Source: CAMAVH01 sp035714115 (GTDB lineage: Bacteria; Pseudomonadota; Alphaproteobacteria; SMXQ01). From it: a stretch of DNA of 64,000 nt. Both the position numbers and the translations under genes were made by a program. The notes under the pieces are model-generated. The model saw only the letters and a list, made by a program, of their open reading frames with translations, was not told the DNA's origin and ran no database searches. The first letter of the stretch is position 1; every line of letters begins with the position of its first letter. The stretch is taken from assembly GCA_035714115.1 (NCBI GenBank), contig DASTMO010000080.1:1-64000 (forward strand), given 5' to 3'. This document shows, in pieces, positions 9,094 through 17,887 of the stretch.

Positions 9094-10563
9094 TTACGCC
9101 TTGACGGCGATATCGTCCTTCTCGTCTTCCGGCTCACGCATCAGCTCTTCCGGCGTGACCTTCTTCTCTTCGACCTTCGCCAGTTCGAGGATGTAGTCGA
9201 TGACCTTGTCCTCGAACACCGGCGCGCGGAGCTGCTCGAGAGCGTCCGGGTTCTTCTGATAGAACTCGAACACGGCGCGCTCCTGGCCCGGGTAACGGCG
9301 CGCTTCGTTGAGCAGCGCGCGGTTGAGATCGTCCTTCGACACCTCGATGTTGTTGCTGCGGCCGGTTTCCGACAGCAGCAGGCCGAGCTTCACGCGGCGC
9401 TCGGCGATGGCGCGGTACTCTGTCTTCAGCTTCTCGATCTCTTCCGGGGTCTTGCCCTTCAGAGCGTCGTTGGCAGGGCCGTGGTTGTGCGTCGGATCCG
9501 TGCAGGTCGCCGCATCATGACCGTGATCGTGGCCGTGATGGTCATGGCTGTGATCGTGGCTCGGATCGGTGCAGGTCTCGGCATCATGTTCCGGCGCCTG
9601 GCCGGTCATCTGCTGCCAAATGCCGGCGAACTCGCTGTCCACCAGGCCGGCCGGAATCTCGAAGTCGCACTTGCCGACGAGCTTGTCGAGCAGGTTGCGC
9701 TTCACGCGCATGCGCGTGAACTGCGAATACTCCTGCTCCATACGCTCCTTGAGACCCTTCTTCAGATCGGCGAGGCTTTCGAAGCCCACCGTCTTGGCGA
9801 AGGCGTCGTCGAGCGAGGCGGCCTTGCGCAGGCGCACTTCCTTCACGTCGACCTCGAACTCGGCATCCTTGCCGGCGAGCTCGCTGTTGCCGTAATCGTC
9901 CGGGAACTTGACCTTCACGGTCAGCTTGTCGCCGACCTTGGCGCCGTGCATCTGCTCGACGAAGCCCGGGATGAAGCCGGTCGAGTCCATGGCGATCTCG
10001 AAGTCCTTCGCGGTGCCGCCGTCGAAGGCGACGCCGCCGACGCGGCCGAGGAAGTCGACCAGCAGGGCGTCTTCCTTCGTGGCGACGCGGCCGGCTTCTT
10101 CGGTCTTCTCGTAAGTGCGGTTGCCTTCGAGCAGGCGCTGGGCCGCTTCATCGACAGATTTGTCGTCGATCGCCACGGTCGGCTTCTCGACGGTCACGTC
10201 GCTGAAGGACAGCGGCTTGATCTCCGGGATCAGCTCGACGGCCACGGCATATTCCAGATCGCCGCCCTCTTCGAACGACTTGATCTCGATGCGCGGCTGC
10301 ATGGCCGGGCGCAGGTTCTTGCCGTTGAGCGCGTCGCGCGTGCCTTCGCTGACCGCGAGTTCGAGAATCTCGCCCATGAGCGACGGACCATATTGCTTCT
10401 TCAGCAGGGCCATCGGCACCTTGCCCGGACGGAAACCGGGCTGCTTCACCTTGGTGCTGATTTCCTGAAGCTTGTTGTTGAGCTTCGTTTCGATGTCGGC
10501 GGCGGGAATGCGAATCAGAAACTCGCGCTTCAGACCTTCGCTCGCCGTTTCGGTAACCTGCAT
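9094..10563 (-). CDS. tig: Trigger factor with a His-rich insert
   Basis: A 489-residue ribosome-bound chaperone and prolyl isomerase. The ribosome-docking loop GFRPGKVP is at 43-50; the FKBP domain (about 165-245) includes DFLGRVGGVAFDGG and GFIPGF; the C-terminal arms end with acidic residues. The unusual part is residues 322-369, an insert rich in His and Asp between two copies of a TCTDPxH motif, absent from most trigger factors, which are about 430-450 residues long. Flanking sequence (FAGIWQQM before, EEIEKLKTEYRAIAERR after) is normal, so the insert sits in an arm loop. Upstream of clpP as usual. Confidence 0.96.
   Translation of the reverse strand: MQVTETASEGLKREFLIRIPAADIETKLNNKLQEISTKVKQPGFRPGKVPMALLKKQYGPSLMGEILELAVSEGTRDALNGKNLRPAMQPRIEIKSFEEGGDLEYAVAVELIPEIKPLSFSDVTVEKPTVAIDDKSVDEAAQRLLEGNRTYEKTEEAGRVATKEDALLVDFLGRVGGVAFDGGTAKDFEIAMDSTGFIPGFVEQMHGAKVGDKLTVKVKFPDDYGNSELAGKDAEFEVDVKEVRLRKAASLDDAFAKTVGFESLADLKKGLKERMEQEYSQFTRMRVKRNLLDKLVGKCDFEIPAGLVDSEFAGIWQQMTGQAPEHDAETCTDPSHDHSHDHHGHDHGHDAATCTDPTHNHGPANDALKGKTPEEIEKLKTEYRAIAERRVKLGLLLSETGRSNNIEVSKDDLNRALLNEARRYPGQERAVFEFYQKNPDALEQLRAPVFEDKVIDYILELAKVEEKKVTPEELMREPEDEKDDIAVKA
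9457..9600 (-). repeat. His/Asp-rich insert with internal duplication inside tig
   Basis: Encodes residues 322-369 of trigger factor. Two similar units, AETCTDPSHDH and AATCTDPTHNH, flank a stretch of alternating His, Asp and Gly. The DNA is correspondingly repetitive (recurring GTGATCGTGGC-like words), consistent with growth by slippage or small tandem duplication. The cysteines and histidines could bind metal ions. Confidence 0.8.
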
Positions 10564-10639
10564 GGAATTACGTCCTGTCGTTCTGATGTTCTTAAGCGCG
10601 CCGTGACCCGGCGCGCCGGCATAAAACTATGGCGCTCGA

Positions 10640-10723
<84 letters not shown>

Positions 10724-10895
10724 CCCGCGCGGCGTCCGGCGGAGGCCCGCCCAGCCGGCAGGAACCGCGGGTAACCACGAGATCGCCTTGACCCGAAAGG
10801 CGGTTTCTATAGCACCCAGGCCACATTTGGGAAACAGGAGAAAGCCGCCCCGCTTGCATAGCGGATCGGCCTTAAATCGGGGTGTAAGTCCTCTT

Positions 10896-11246
10896 TTACA
10901 AGGCCTTGGCTCGGCGCGGGCGAATCGGCAGGACAGGATCGGCGACGCGGGGCGCGGCCTCGGCCTTCGCTGCGGGCTTGCGTGGCGGCGGCGGGGCCAT
11001 CCGGGACGTCGGGCGCAGGCCGAAGGTCAGCTTGCCCGCCTCGCCGCGCGGCGGCGCTTCGCTGGCGAGCATCAGGAGATCGCCCCCGGCCGCCATCACG
11101 GCGCGCATCATCTCGGCTTCGCTTTCGAACGCGAAGACCGGGCGGTTCAGCAGACCGGCATAGAAGCAATAGGGCAAGGCGGCGTCCTGCAGACGCCGGC
11201 GCACGCGGACGGCGCGCGCCTCCTCGCATGTGCACTTGAACTTCAT
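10896..11246 (-). CDS. Hypothetical protein with a Pro/Ala/Arg-rich tail
   Basis: A 116-residue frame that I do not recognise. It starts MKFKCTCEEARAVRVRRRL after a GGGGGA ribosome site; an upstream ATG at 11270 is possible. Residues 1-75 look like a small folded domain with two N-terminal cysteines (CTC) and a PYCFYAGLLNRPVFAFESE stretch. The remaining third is low-complexity and basic. It could be a real small gene or a chance frame in GC-rich DNA; the strong ribosome site and the globular first part favour a gene. Confidence 0.5.
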   Translation of the reverse strand: MKFKCTCEEARAVRVRRRLQDAALPYCFYAGLLNRPVFAFESEAEMMRAVMAAGGDLLMLASEAPPRGEAGKLTFGLRPTSRMAPPPPRKPAAKAEAAPRVADPVLPIRPRRAKAL

Positions 11247-11321
11247 TCCCCCGACTCGACACCGACGCAACGCGAACGACGCTGGGGCGAAGTTAGATCA
11301 CGCCTTGAATCGCATGGAAAC

Positions 11322-11353
11322 GAAAAAGCCGCGCGGAATGTCCGTGCGGCTTG
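11322..11353 (-). terminator. Terminator after the 86-residue hypothetical gene
   Basis: On the minus strand AGCCGCACGG, a short loop and CCGCGCGGCT are followed by TTTTTC, 22 bases beyond the stop codon at 11376. Confidence 0.75.
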
Positions 11354-11375
11354 CGGCAGGCGTATGAAACGGCGA

Positions 11376-11636
11376 TCAGTGGGCGGCGGCGTGGACCATG
11401 CGGTCGCCGTATTGGCGCATGAAGGCGTCGACCGACAGCATGCGCTGGCCGTCATGATGCGGCACGCCGTCGACCCGGCCGAAGACGACCTGATAACGAA
11501 CATGCGGAATGCCGAAGGAGTCGTTGTAGAGGCTGAGCACCTTCGCCGTCTCGACCGTGCGATCTGTACGCACGCGACGATAGACGCCACCTTTCTCGAT
11601 GGCCGGCTCATCTCGCTTGAACAGTTTCGCCAACAT
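11376..11636 (-). CDS. Small conserved hypothetical protein
   Basis: An 86-residue soluble protein opening MLAKLFKRDEPAIEKGGVYR. The core reads like a compact beta-rich domain (VYRRVRTDRTVETAKVLSLY, then HVRYQVVFGRVDG) and ends in an acidic-basic helix containing FMRQYGDRM. I believe short proteins of this pattern recur in alphaproteobacteria, but I know of no assigned function. It has its own terminator and an AT-rich upstream region with two AAGACCTT repeats, so it is probably expressed as a single gene. Confidence 0.75.
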   Translation of the reverse strand: MLAKLFKRDEPAIEKGGVYRRVRTDRTVETAKVLSLYNDSFGIPHVRYQVVFGRVDGVPHHDGQRMLSVDAFMRQYGDRMVHAAAH

Positions 11637-11833
11637 CTTCGAACGATGCCCCCTGGGGTCATGGCTAAATGCCGTGACCTACATCGGTAACGAAAAAGGT
11701 TTAACGACGCGTTAATGGAAAATGCAAAAGACCTTGCAGTTACAAGACCTTCTATCTGACATTTAAGTTAAAATCCAATGGTTCCGCAAAGCACCCACAG
11801 ACTTACCCACAAGGCGCTTCATGCCTTGCCGCA

Positions 11834-13324
11834 TCATTTAGCGACAAGCTGTGGTAAAATATAAGGAATTTGCCCCGGCAAATCGTCGGCGATGAGCCCC
11901 GGCCCGAAGGCCGCCGCCGCCGCGCCTTGCAGCCAGACGGCGGCGCAAGCCGCCTCGAAGGGCGGCATTTTCTGGGCTATCAGGCCGCCCGCCAAGCCGG
12001 CCAACACATCGCCCGCTCCCGCCGTCGCCAGGGTGGTCGGTGCGTTGCCGTTGATCGCGGCTCGCCCATCCGGCGCAGCGATCACCGTGTCATAGCCCTT
12101 CAGGATCACCGTCGCGCCGGAACCTGCCGCAGCCGCGCGAGCGCGGCTGAGTTTGTCCGAGGACGGATCGATACCAGCAAACAGGCGCGCGAACTCCCCT
12201 TCATGAGGCGTCAGGATGCAGGCGCCGGACGCGGCGGCGATGGCGGCGAACAGTTCCCCGGGCCCTTGGGGCTTGGCTTCGGCGAAACTGGTGATGGCGT
12301 CGGCGTCGATCACGCAAGGGGCACCCGCCGCCAAGGCTGCCAGGACATGCGCGCGCGTCGTCTCGCCGACCCCGTTGCCCGGACCGACGATGACGGCGGC
12401 GATCCGTCGGCGTTCGAGAAAGGCGATGAAGGCCGCGAGATCGGCCACCGGCGCCACGACTGCCGACAGCAGATCGGCGGCGTAGATGGGATGAGCCTCG
12501 GGCGGGCAGAGAACGCTGACCATCCCTGCACCGCTGCGTTGGCCGGCACGCGCGGCAAGCCGCGCCGCGCCGGTCATGACCGCGCCACCGACGACCGCGA
12601 GATGGCCGCGCGTGTATTTATGATCTTCCGGTCCCGGCTGCGGGAAATGGCCGCGCCACAGCGCCGGCTCATTCTCGAAAGCATGCGCGCCCAAAGCCGC
12701 CGCAGCAGGAATGCCGATGTCGGCCACGATCACCTCGCCGCACAAGCCGCGCCCCGGCCAGAGCAGATGCGCCGGCTTCTTGCGAAAGAAGGTGACGGTG
12801 GCTTCGGCCCGCACCACGGCTTCCCCCAACGGCTGCCCGGTGTCGCCCGCCAAACCGCTCGGCAGATCGACCGCGAGGCACTTCGCCCGGCGCGCATTCA
12901 GCGCCAGCACGACCGCAGCCGCCGTGCCGCTCAACGGCCGCGCCAGACCGGCGCCGAATAGCGCATCGACGACGATCTCGCCATCGCGCAACGTTTCGAC
13001 CGAAAGCGCCGCCGTCTGGCCGCTCCACAACGCCGCATGATGGGCGGCATCGCCCTTCAGCGCCGAACGCTCGCCGAGTAGCGCCACGCGCACCGGCCAA
13101 CCGGCGGCGGCCAGGTGACGCGCGGCGACAAAACCATCGCCGCCATTGTTGCCGGGTCCGGCAAGCACCAGAACGGGACTGCGCGGCCAGCGGGCGCGAA
13201 CGGCGTCGGCGACGGCCTTGCCCGCCGCTTCCATAAGTTGGGTGCCGGGAACTCCCGCGCCGATCGCCTGAGAATCGGCTCGCGCCATTTCGGCGACGCT
13301 CAACAGTTCGCATCCGTTCGTCAT
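11834..13324 (-). CDS. nnr: Bifunctional NAD(P)H-hydrate epimerase / ADP-dependent dehydratase
   Basis: A 496-residue metabolite-repair enzyme that restores damaged NADHX and NADPHX. The N-terminal YjeF_N epimerase domain (about 1-210) carries AGPGNNGGDGFVAARHL. The C-terminal ribokinase-like dehydratase domain (about 220-490) starts at KYTRGHLAVVGG and has LTPHEGEFARLF and AGAGDVLAGLAGGLIA. The start chosen is ATG at 13324 (MTNGCELLS); a frame extending 12 residues upstream is less typical. It is divergent from dadA. Confidence 0.94.
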   Translation of the reverse strand: MTNGCELLSVAEMARADSQAIGAGVPGTQLMEAAGKAVADAVRARWPRSPVLVLAGPGNNGGDGFVAARHLAAAGWPVRVALLGERSALKGDAAHHAALWSGQTAALSVETLRDGEIVVDALFGAGLARPLSGTAAAVVLALNARRAKCLAVDLPSGLAGDTGQPLGEAVVRAEATVTFFRKKPAHLLWPGRGLCGEVIVADIGIPAAAALGAHAFENEPALWRGHFPQPGPEDHKYTRGHLAVVGGAVMTGAARLAARAGQRSGAGMVSVLCPPEAHPIYAADLLSAVVAPVADLAAFIAFLERRRIAAVIVGPGNGVGETTRAHVLAALAAGAPCVIDADAITSFAEAKPQGPGELFAAIAAASGACILTPHEGEFARLFAGIDPSSDKLSRARAAAAGSGATVILKGYDTVIAAPDGRAAINGNAPTTLATAGAGDVLAGLAGGLIAQKMPPFEAACAAVWLQGAAAAAFGPGLIADDLPGQIPYILPQLVAK

Positions 13325-13458
13325 CGCGCCCTCGATCGTCTTGCTTTCACAAGATAGCAAAGGGCGAAACGAATGTTTCGCTTTTCCTCGTTTGTCGCGG
13401 GCGGCAAGCGGTTATAATTCGCCCCTGCGGAGATGATGCCGCACGAAGGATTCTCAGT

Positions 13459-14715
13459 TTGAAAACGCTTGTTCTCGGTGGCGGCCTCATCGGCGTCTGC
13501 ACCGCTTACTTCCTGGCGCGCGCCGGTCACGATGTGACCGTGATCGAGCGCAAACCCGCCGCCGGCATGGACACCAGCTACGCCAACGGCGGGCAACTGT
13601 CCGCCGGCCAGTCGATTCCCTGGGCCAATCCGCATGCGCCCTTCCTGCTCGCCAAATGGCTCGGGCGCGCCAACGCGCCGCTTGTCTTTCACCCGCTGAA
13701 GGCCGACGCGGCGCTGTGGCGCTGGGGCATGACCTTTTTGCGCAACTGCCTGCCCGGCCGCACGCGCGACAACGCCCAGAAGATCGTCCGCCTGGCGCTC
13801 TATTCGCGCGACATGGTGGCCGAGATCGTCAACGAGACCGGCATCCAGTTCGACCACAATCGCGGCGGCATCCTGCAGATCTTCCGCGACAAGGCGAGTC
13901 TGGAGCGCGCCAAGCGCGAGAGCGACTGGCTGACCGCACTCGGCTGCCGCCTCGAGCCCAAGAGCACCGACGAATGCGTCGCCATCGACGAAGCGCTCGA
14001 CGGCGATCAGGCGCGCATCGCCGGCGGCCTGTTCAGCCCCGACGATTCCTGCGGCGACGCCCATCTGTTCACCAAGGGGCTGGCCGCCGCCTGCGCCGCC
14101 ATGGGCGTGCGCTTCCTCTATGAGACCGAGATCATCCGCATCTCGACCATGGCCGACAAAGTCTCCGGCGTGATGACCAACCGCGGCATGTTCACCGCCA
14201 ATCATTACGTGCTGGCGCTCGGCAGCCACTCGACCACCCTGCTCGCCCCGCTCGGCATCAAGATTCCGGTCATGCCCGCCAAGGGCTATTCGGTGACGCT
14301 GCCGATCGGCAACCAGCATCGTGCGCCGCATATCAGCATCACCGACGATGCCAAGAAGCTCGTCTACAGCCGCCTCGGCCAGCGCCTGCGCATCGCCGGC
14401 ACCGCCGAGTTCGCCGGCTATGACGCGACGCTGACGCCGAGCCGCGCCGAAGGCATCCTCGCCACCGCGCGCGAACTGTTTCCCGAGGCCGGCGACTTCG
14501 ACAAGGCGGAATTCTGGACCGGCTTGCGTCCGCTCACGCCCGACGGCGCGCCGATCATCGGCAAGACGGGCCTGCGCAACCTGACGCTCAATACCGGCCA
14601 CGGCACGCTCGGCTGGACGCTGTCGGCCGCCTCGGGCCGCGTCTGCGCTGATCTGGTCGAAGGCAAAACCCCGGCGGTCGACGTGTCCGGATTGACCGCG
14701 GCGCGCTTCGCCTAG
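13459..14715 (+). CDS. dadA: D-amino acid dehydrogenase small subunit-like FAD oxidoreductase
   Basis: A 418-residue DAO-family flavoprotein that oxidises D-amino acids to oxo acids and passes electrons to the respiratory chain. It opens with the FAD motif VLGGGLIGVCTAYFLARAG and has the family NGGQLSAGQSIPWANP segment, FSPDDSCGDAHLF, and the C-terminal FWTGLRPLTPDGAPIIG and NTGHGTLGWTLS. The start is TTG at 13459, preceded by AAGGA. Its stop overlaps the convergent YciI-like gene by four bases. No alanine racemase lies nearby, so the true substrate is open. Confidence 0.9.
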   Translation: MKTLVLGGGLIGVCTAYFLARAGHDVTVIERKPAAGMDTSYANGGQLSAGQSIPWANPHAPFLLAKWLGRANAPLVFHPLKADAALWRWGMTFLRNCLPGRTRDNAQKIVRLALYSRDMVAEIVNETGIQFDHNRGGILQIFRDKASLERAKRESDWLTALGCRLEPKSTDECVAIDEALDGDQARIAGGLFSPDDSCGDAHLFTKGLAAACAAMGVRFLYETEIIRISTMADKVSGVMTNRGMFTANHYVLALGSHSTTLLAPLGIKIPVMPAKGYSVTLPIGNQHRAPHISITDDAKKLVYSRLGQRLRIAGTAEFAGYDATLTPSRAEGILATARELFPEAGDFDKAEFWTGLRPLTPDGAPIIGKTGLRNLTLNTGHGTLGWTLSAASGRVCADLVEGKTPAVDVSGLTAARFA

Positions 14716-15134
14716 GCCGGCGTGAGCTTGTAGCGGCGATTGTCGATTTCGAGCGCCCCGTCGGCCAGCCGCAAGCTGAGGTTGATCACGCCCTCGTTGC
14801 GCTGCCAGGGCGTCAACTCCATCAAGCGCTGACCTGCCTTGGTGTAAGGCTCCGCGAAAGCGAGACTCTCGGCCTCGGCCCGCGTCTTGGCGCGGATGAT
14901 GAGCAGCCCCGCTCCATGGCGCTGGCCGGTCTCGTCAACGAATGGCCCAGCGGCAAATAGCGCGCCCTTGCGCTCCAGATCGACGAGATAGTCGTGGTGA
15001 ATGAGCCTCATCTCCTCCGGGCTCGCCGGCAGTGGCGGCGCGTCGGGATTGGGCCGCATCCAGCAAAGATAGCATTGCTCGCGCGCGAGCGATTTCTGCA
15101 ACGCCTGTACGCGAGCCTTCAAGTCCTCAGTCAT
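14712..15134 (-). CDS. YciI-like domain protein
   Basis: A 140-residue cytoplasmic protein with the YCII fold (ferredoxin-like), of the kind related to muconolactone isomerase-like small enzymes. The features seen are MRLIHHDYLVDLERKGALFAAG, where the His-Asp pair is typical, then GAGLLIIRAKTRAEAESLAFAEPYTKAG. The last 35 residues extend beyond the usual 95-residue domain. It is divergent from the IclR gene and shares the operator region between them, so it may belong to the same catabolic unit. Exact reaction unknown. Confidence 0.78.
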   Translation of the reverse strand: MTEDLKARVQALQKSLAREQCYLCWMRPNPDAPPLPASPEEMRLIHHDYLVDLERKGALFAAGPFVDETGQRHGAGLLIIRAKTRAEAESLAFAEPYTKAGQRLMELTPWQRNEGVINLSLRLADGALEIDNRRYKLTPA

Positions 15135-15173
15135 TCCCGCCTCCTGTCAGTGGTCGCCACAGGTTAGCAAAAA

Positions 15174-15190
15174 CTCGCTTTTTGAGAATT
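15174..15190. promoter_or_regulatory. Candidate IclR operator, copy 1
   Basis: The 17-base sequence CTCGCTTTTTGAGAATT lies between the divergent YciI-like and IclR genes. A near copy (CTCGCCATTTGAGAAAT, 14 of 17 bases the same) lies just after iclR in front of the dioxygenase operon. Both have CTC and GAG arms separated by 7 bases, an interrupted palindrome in the size range of IclR-family sites. Confidence 0.5.
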
Positions 15191-15233
15191 CCCGGATTTT
15201 GATAATCTGGCACTCCCTGTCACGGAGCGCCTC

Positions 15234-16046
15234 ATGTCGAGCCTGGAACGTCTGCTGTCGATCCTCGACGTCTTTTCGGAAGACAAGCCGATCTGGACGA
15301 TCGAGGACATCGCCGCCGCGCGCCGCTATCCCAAATCGACGGTCTATCGCTATGTGAAGGAGTTGCGCGATTCGCGCCTGCTGCTCTCGGTCGGGCGCGC
15401 CGGCTATATCCTCGGCCCGCGCATTATCGAACTCGACCGGCAGATTCAGGCCTGCGATCCGCTGCTCACCGTCGGCCGGCGCATTCTTCCTGAATTGGCG
15501 GAAAAGGCCGGCGAAGGCGTCGTACTGCTCTGCAGCCTCTACGGCGACGGTGTGCTCTGCATCGACAGCGCGGCCCGTTCATCCAGTCTCCCCGCCTCCA
15601 ATTTTAACGTCAGCTATCGGCGCGGGCGGCCCATGCCGCTGTTTCGCGGCTCGGCGTCGAAAGTCATCCTCGCGCATCTGCCGAGCCGCCGCCTGACCAA
15701 GCTCTTTGCGCAATATGCCCCCGATATCAAAGCCGCTGGCCTCGGCAGCGACTGGCCGGCCTTTCGCCGCAACTTGCAAGCGATCCGCGAAAAGCCGGTC
15801 TATGCCACCAGTTCGGAAATCGACAAGGGCGTGCTCGGCCTCTCGGCGCCGATCTTCGACGACAAGCGGGTGATCGCCAGCCTCACCTTCGCCATGCCGG
15901 AAAAGCGCGACAATTCCAAGGCGAGCGCGAAGATCGCCGAGTTGGTCGCGACACGCGCCGCAGCCATCGGCGACGGCCTCGCCCGCCTGGTCGACGTGGC
16001 GGAACCCATGCCGAAACCGGCCAAAAGATCGGCCCGGCGCAGTTGA
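15234..16046 (+). CDS. IclR-family transcriptional regulator
   Basis: A 270-residue regulator. The N-terminal winged helix (about 1-65) opens SSLERLLSILDVF and has the recognition helix YPKSTVYRYVKELRDSRLL. The C-terminal ligand domain (about 75-250) has GEGVVLLCSLYGDGVLCIDSA, RGRPMPLFRGSASKVILAHL and GVLGLSAPIFDDK, usual for aromatic-acid sensing members. The basic tail PAKRSARRS is extra. It precedes, and probably controls, the hydroxylase-dioxygenase cluster, with matching candidate operators on both sides of the gene. Confidence 0.93.
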   Translation: MSSLERLLSILDVFSEDKPIWTIEDIAAARRYPKSTVYRYVKELRDSRLLLSVGRAGYILGPRIIELDRQIQACDPLLTVGRRILPELAEKAGEGVVLLCSLYGDGVLCIDSAARSSSLPASNFNVSYRRGRPMPLFRGSASKVILAHLPSRRLTKLFAQYAPDIKAAGLGSDWPAFRRNLQAIREKPVYATSSEIDKGVLGLSAPIFDDKRVIASLTFAMPEKRDNSKASAKIAELVATRAAAIGDGLARLVDVAEPMPKPAKRSARRS

Positions 16047-16053
16047 CATAAAT

Positions 16054-16070
16054 CTCGCCATTTGAGAAAT
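16054..16070. promoter_or_regulatory. Candidate IclR operator, copy 2
   Basis: CTCGCCATTTGAGAAAT, the partner of the site at 15174-15190, lies 57 bases before the dioxygenase start. A TTGACA hexamer (16043-16048) overlaps the iclR stop just upstream and an AT-rich TTGCTAAAAT follows, so the site lies within the probable promoter. Confidence 0.5.
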
Positions 16071-16126
16071 TTGCTAAAATCTTCCGGGCGGCGAACCAGC
16101 CGCCTCTCCGCTTTCAGGGAAGCTCC

Positions 16127-16975
16127 ATGACCACGCCCTCGCCCCTGTGGCCCGCCCATCTCGACCATGTGAAGATCACCAGCCCGCAGCCAGCCGCCAT
16201 GGTGGACTATTACGCCAAGGTGCTCGGCGGTGCCGTGAGCGATCTGCCCGGCGGCGACAAGCTCATCGCCGGCGCCGAGCGCCGTCTCGTCATCGGCCAG
16301 GGCGAGGCCGGCAAGTTCGGCTATGCCGCCTTTGCATTGGGCGATCGCGCGCGCTTGGCTGCGCTGCGCGCCCATCTGGAGAAACAGTCCGTCGCCATTC
16401 TGCCGTCGCCGACGCCGCTGCTCGGCGAGGGCGCCTTCGCGGTCGCCGATCCCAACGGCAACCAGGTCGCGTTCGGCATCGGCTCGCGCGTCGCTGATGC
16501 GCCCGTGAAAGACAAGCTGGCCGGCCGATTGCAGCATGTGGTCGTCACTACCGACGACATCGAAGGCATGATCCGCTTCTACACGCAGGTGCTGGGCTTC
16601 CGCCTCTCCGACCGCGTCAAGGACGGCGAAGGCGACACCACGGCCGCCTTCATGCGCTCGGACGACGAACATCACAGCTTCGCCTGTTTCCGCTCGCGCG
16701 CGCGCAAGCTCGACCACTTCTGCTTCGAAACAAGCGAGTGGAACGACATTCGCGACTGGGCGGATCATCTCGCGACCCTGCACCTTCCCATCGGCTGGGG
16801 GCCGGGCCGTCACGGTCCGGGCAACAACCTATTCTTCATGCTCAACGATCCCGACGGCAACGCCTTCGAATTCTCCGCCGAGATCGAACGCATCGGCCAC
16901 GACGTGGACACCCGCGAGTGGCCGCATGAGCAGCGCACGCTCAATTCCTGGGGCTCGGCCTGGATGCGCAGCTAA
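16127..16975 (+). CDS. Type I extradiol ring-cleavage dioxygenase (VOC family)
   Basis: A 282-residue protein of two vicinal-oxygen-chelate modules. The second module keeps the metal set of catechol-type extradiol dioxygenases: His137 in LQHVVV, His197 in LDHFCFE and Glu248 in NAFEFS, with the active-site His183 in EHHSFAC and His229 in GRHGPGNN also in place. It should open a vicinal-diol aromatic ring next to the hydroxyls using Fe(II) and O2. It heads the operon with an FAH hydrolase and a flavin hydroxylase, a logical set for aromatic breakdown. The actual diol is not evident. Confidence 0.88.
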   Translation: MTTPSPLWPAHLDHVKITSPQPAAMVDYYAKVLGGAVSDLPGGDKLIAGAERRLVIGQGEAGKFGYAAFALGDRARLAALRAHLEKQSVAILPSPTPLLGEGAFAVADPNGNQVAFGIGSRVADAPVKDKLAGRLQHVVVTTDDIEGMIRFYTQVLGFRLSDRVKDGEGDTTAAFMRSDDEHHSFACFRSRARKLDHFCFETSEWNDIRDWADHLATLHLPIGWGPGRHGPGNNLFFMLNDPDGNAFEFSAEIERIGHDVDTREWPHEQRTLNSWGSAWMRS

Positions 16976-17025
16976 GGCGCCTCCGCCGTCATCAACATCA
17001 CCTTCACAATCTGGGGACTAAGACC

Positions 17026-17865
17026 ATGAAGCTCGTCAGCTTTCGCCTGAACAACAAAGACAGCTACGGCGTCGTCAACGGCGACGGCATCGTCGATCTC
17101 GGCAAGCGCCTGCCCTACGCCGATCTGCGCGCGCTGCTGGAAGCCGACGGCCTGTCGAAGGCCGCCGACGCCGCCAAGGAGACGCCGGACGTCAAGCTGG
17201 CCGACATCGAATATCTGCCGCTGATCGCCAACCCCGGCAAGATCATCTGCGTCGGCCTCAACTACAAGGCGCACCGCGAAGAGACGGGCCGCAAGCCGAC
17301 TGACAACCCGGCACTGTTCGTGCGCTTTCCCGACAGCCAGACGGCGCACAAGCAGCCGCTGGTGAAGCCGAAAGAATCGCCGCAGATGGACTATGAGGGC
17401 GAGCTTGCCGTCATCATCGGCAAGAAAGGCCGCTACGTCTCCGAAAAGGACGCCTTCAGCATCGTCGCCGGCTACAGCATCTACAACGACGGCAGCGTTC
17501 GCGATTACCAGTACCACACGCTGCAGTGGACGGCCGGCAAGAACTTCCCCAAGACCGGCGCGTTCGGCCCCTGGATGGTGACGAAGGACGAGATCCCCGA
17601 CGTCAACAAGCTGGAGCTGAAGACCCGTCTCAACGGCCAGGAAGTGCAGAAGACCGGCATCGACCTGATGCTCTTCAACATCCCCGTGCTGATCAACTAC
17701 ATCACCACCTTCACCGAACTGCGCCCCGGCGACGTCATCTCCACCGGCACGCCGGGCGGCGTCGGCGTGAAGCGCGATCCGCAGCTCTTCATGAAGAAGG
17801 GCGACAAGGTCGAGGTCGAGATCAGCAGCATCGGCGTCCTCGAGAACATGGTGACGGAAGCCTGA
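17026..17865 (+). CDS. Fumarylacetoacetate hydrolase (FAH) family protein, copy 1
   Basis: A 279-residue FAH-fold enzyme. The N-terminal small domain ends near IICVGLNYKAHREETG; the catalytic domain has the metal residues in MDYEGELAVIIG and NDGSVRDYQ, and ends with LRPGDVISTGTPGGVG. The family includes acylpyruvases, oxaloacetate decarboxylases and hydrolases or isomerases of ring-cleavage products. It lies 50 bases after the extradiol dioxygenase and 22 bases before the hydroxylase, so it most likely handles the opened ring. It retains RD where copy 3 has RG. Confidence 0.92.
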   Translation: MKLVSFRLNNKDSYGVVNGDGIVDLGKRLPYADLRALLEADGLSKAADAAKETPDVKLADIEYLPLIANPGKIICVGLNYKAHREETGRKPTDNPALFVRFPDSQTAHKQPLVKPKESPQMDYEGELAVIIGKKGRYVSEKDAFSIVAGYSIYNDGSVRDYQYHTLQWTAGKNFPKTGAFGPWMVTKDEIPDVNKLELKTRLNGQEVQKTGIDLMLFNIPVLINYITTFTELRPGDVISTGTPGGVGVKRDPQLFMKKGDKVEVEISSIGVLENMVTEA

Positions 17866-17887
17866 GCGGCTTCGCGCGGCTCCTGCC

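Noticed and set aside
9457..9600. The His-rich segment as a sequencing or assembly artefact
   Set aside because: The frame stays open through the whole insert and normal trigger-factor sequence resumes in frame, so an error is unlikely.
11804..11860. Possible DnaA boxes (TTACCCACA and TGTGGTAAA) beside the NAD(P)H-hydrate repair gene
   Set aside because: Each has one or more mismatches and they occur in an ordinary AT-rich gap; chance is the better explanation.
16043..16080. Full sigma70 promoter TTGACA to TAAAAT before the dioxygenase
   Set aside because: The two hexamers are 26 bases apart, too far for one promoter; only the region, not the exact promoter, can be supported.
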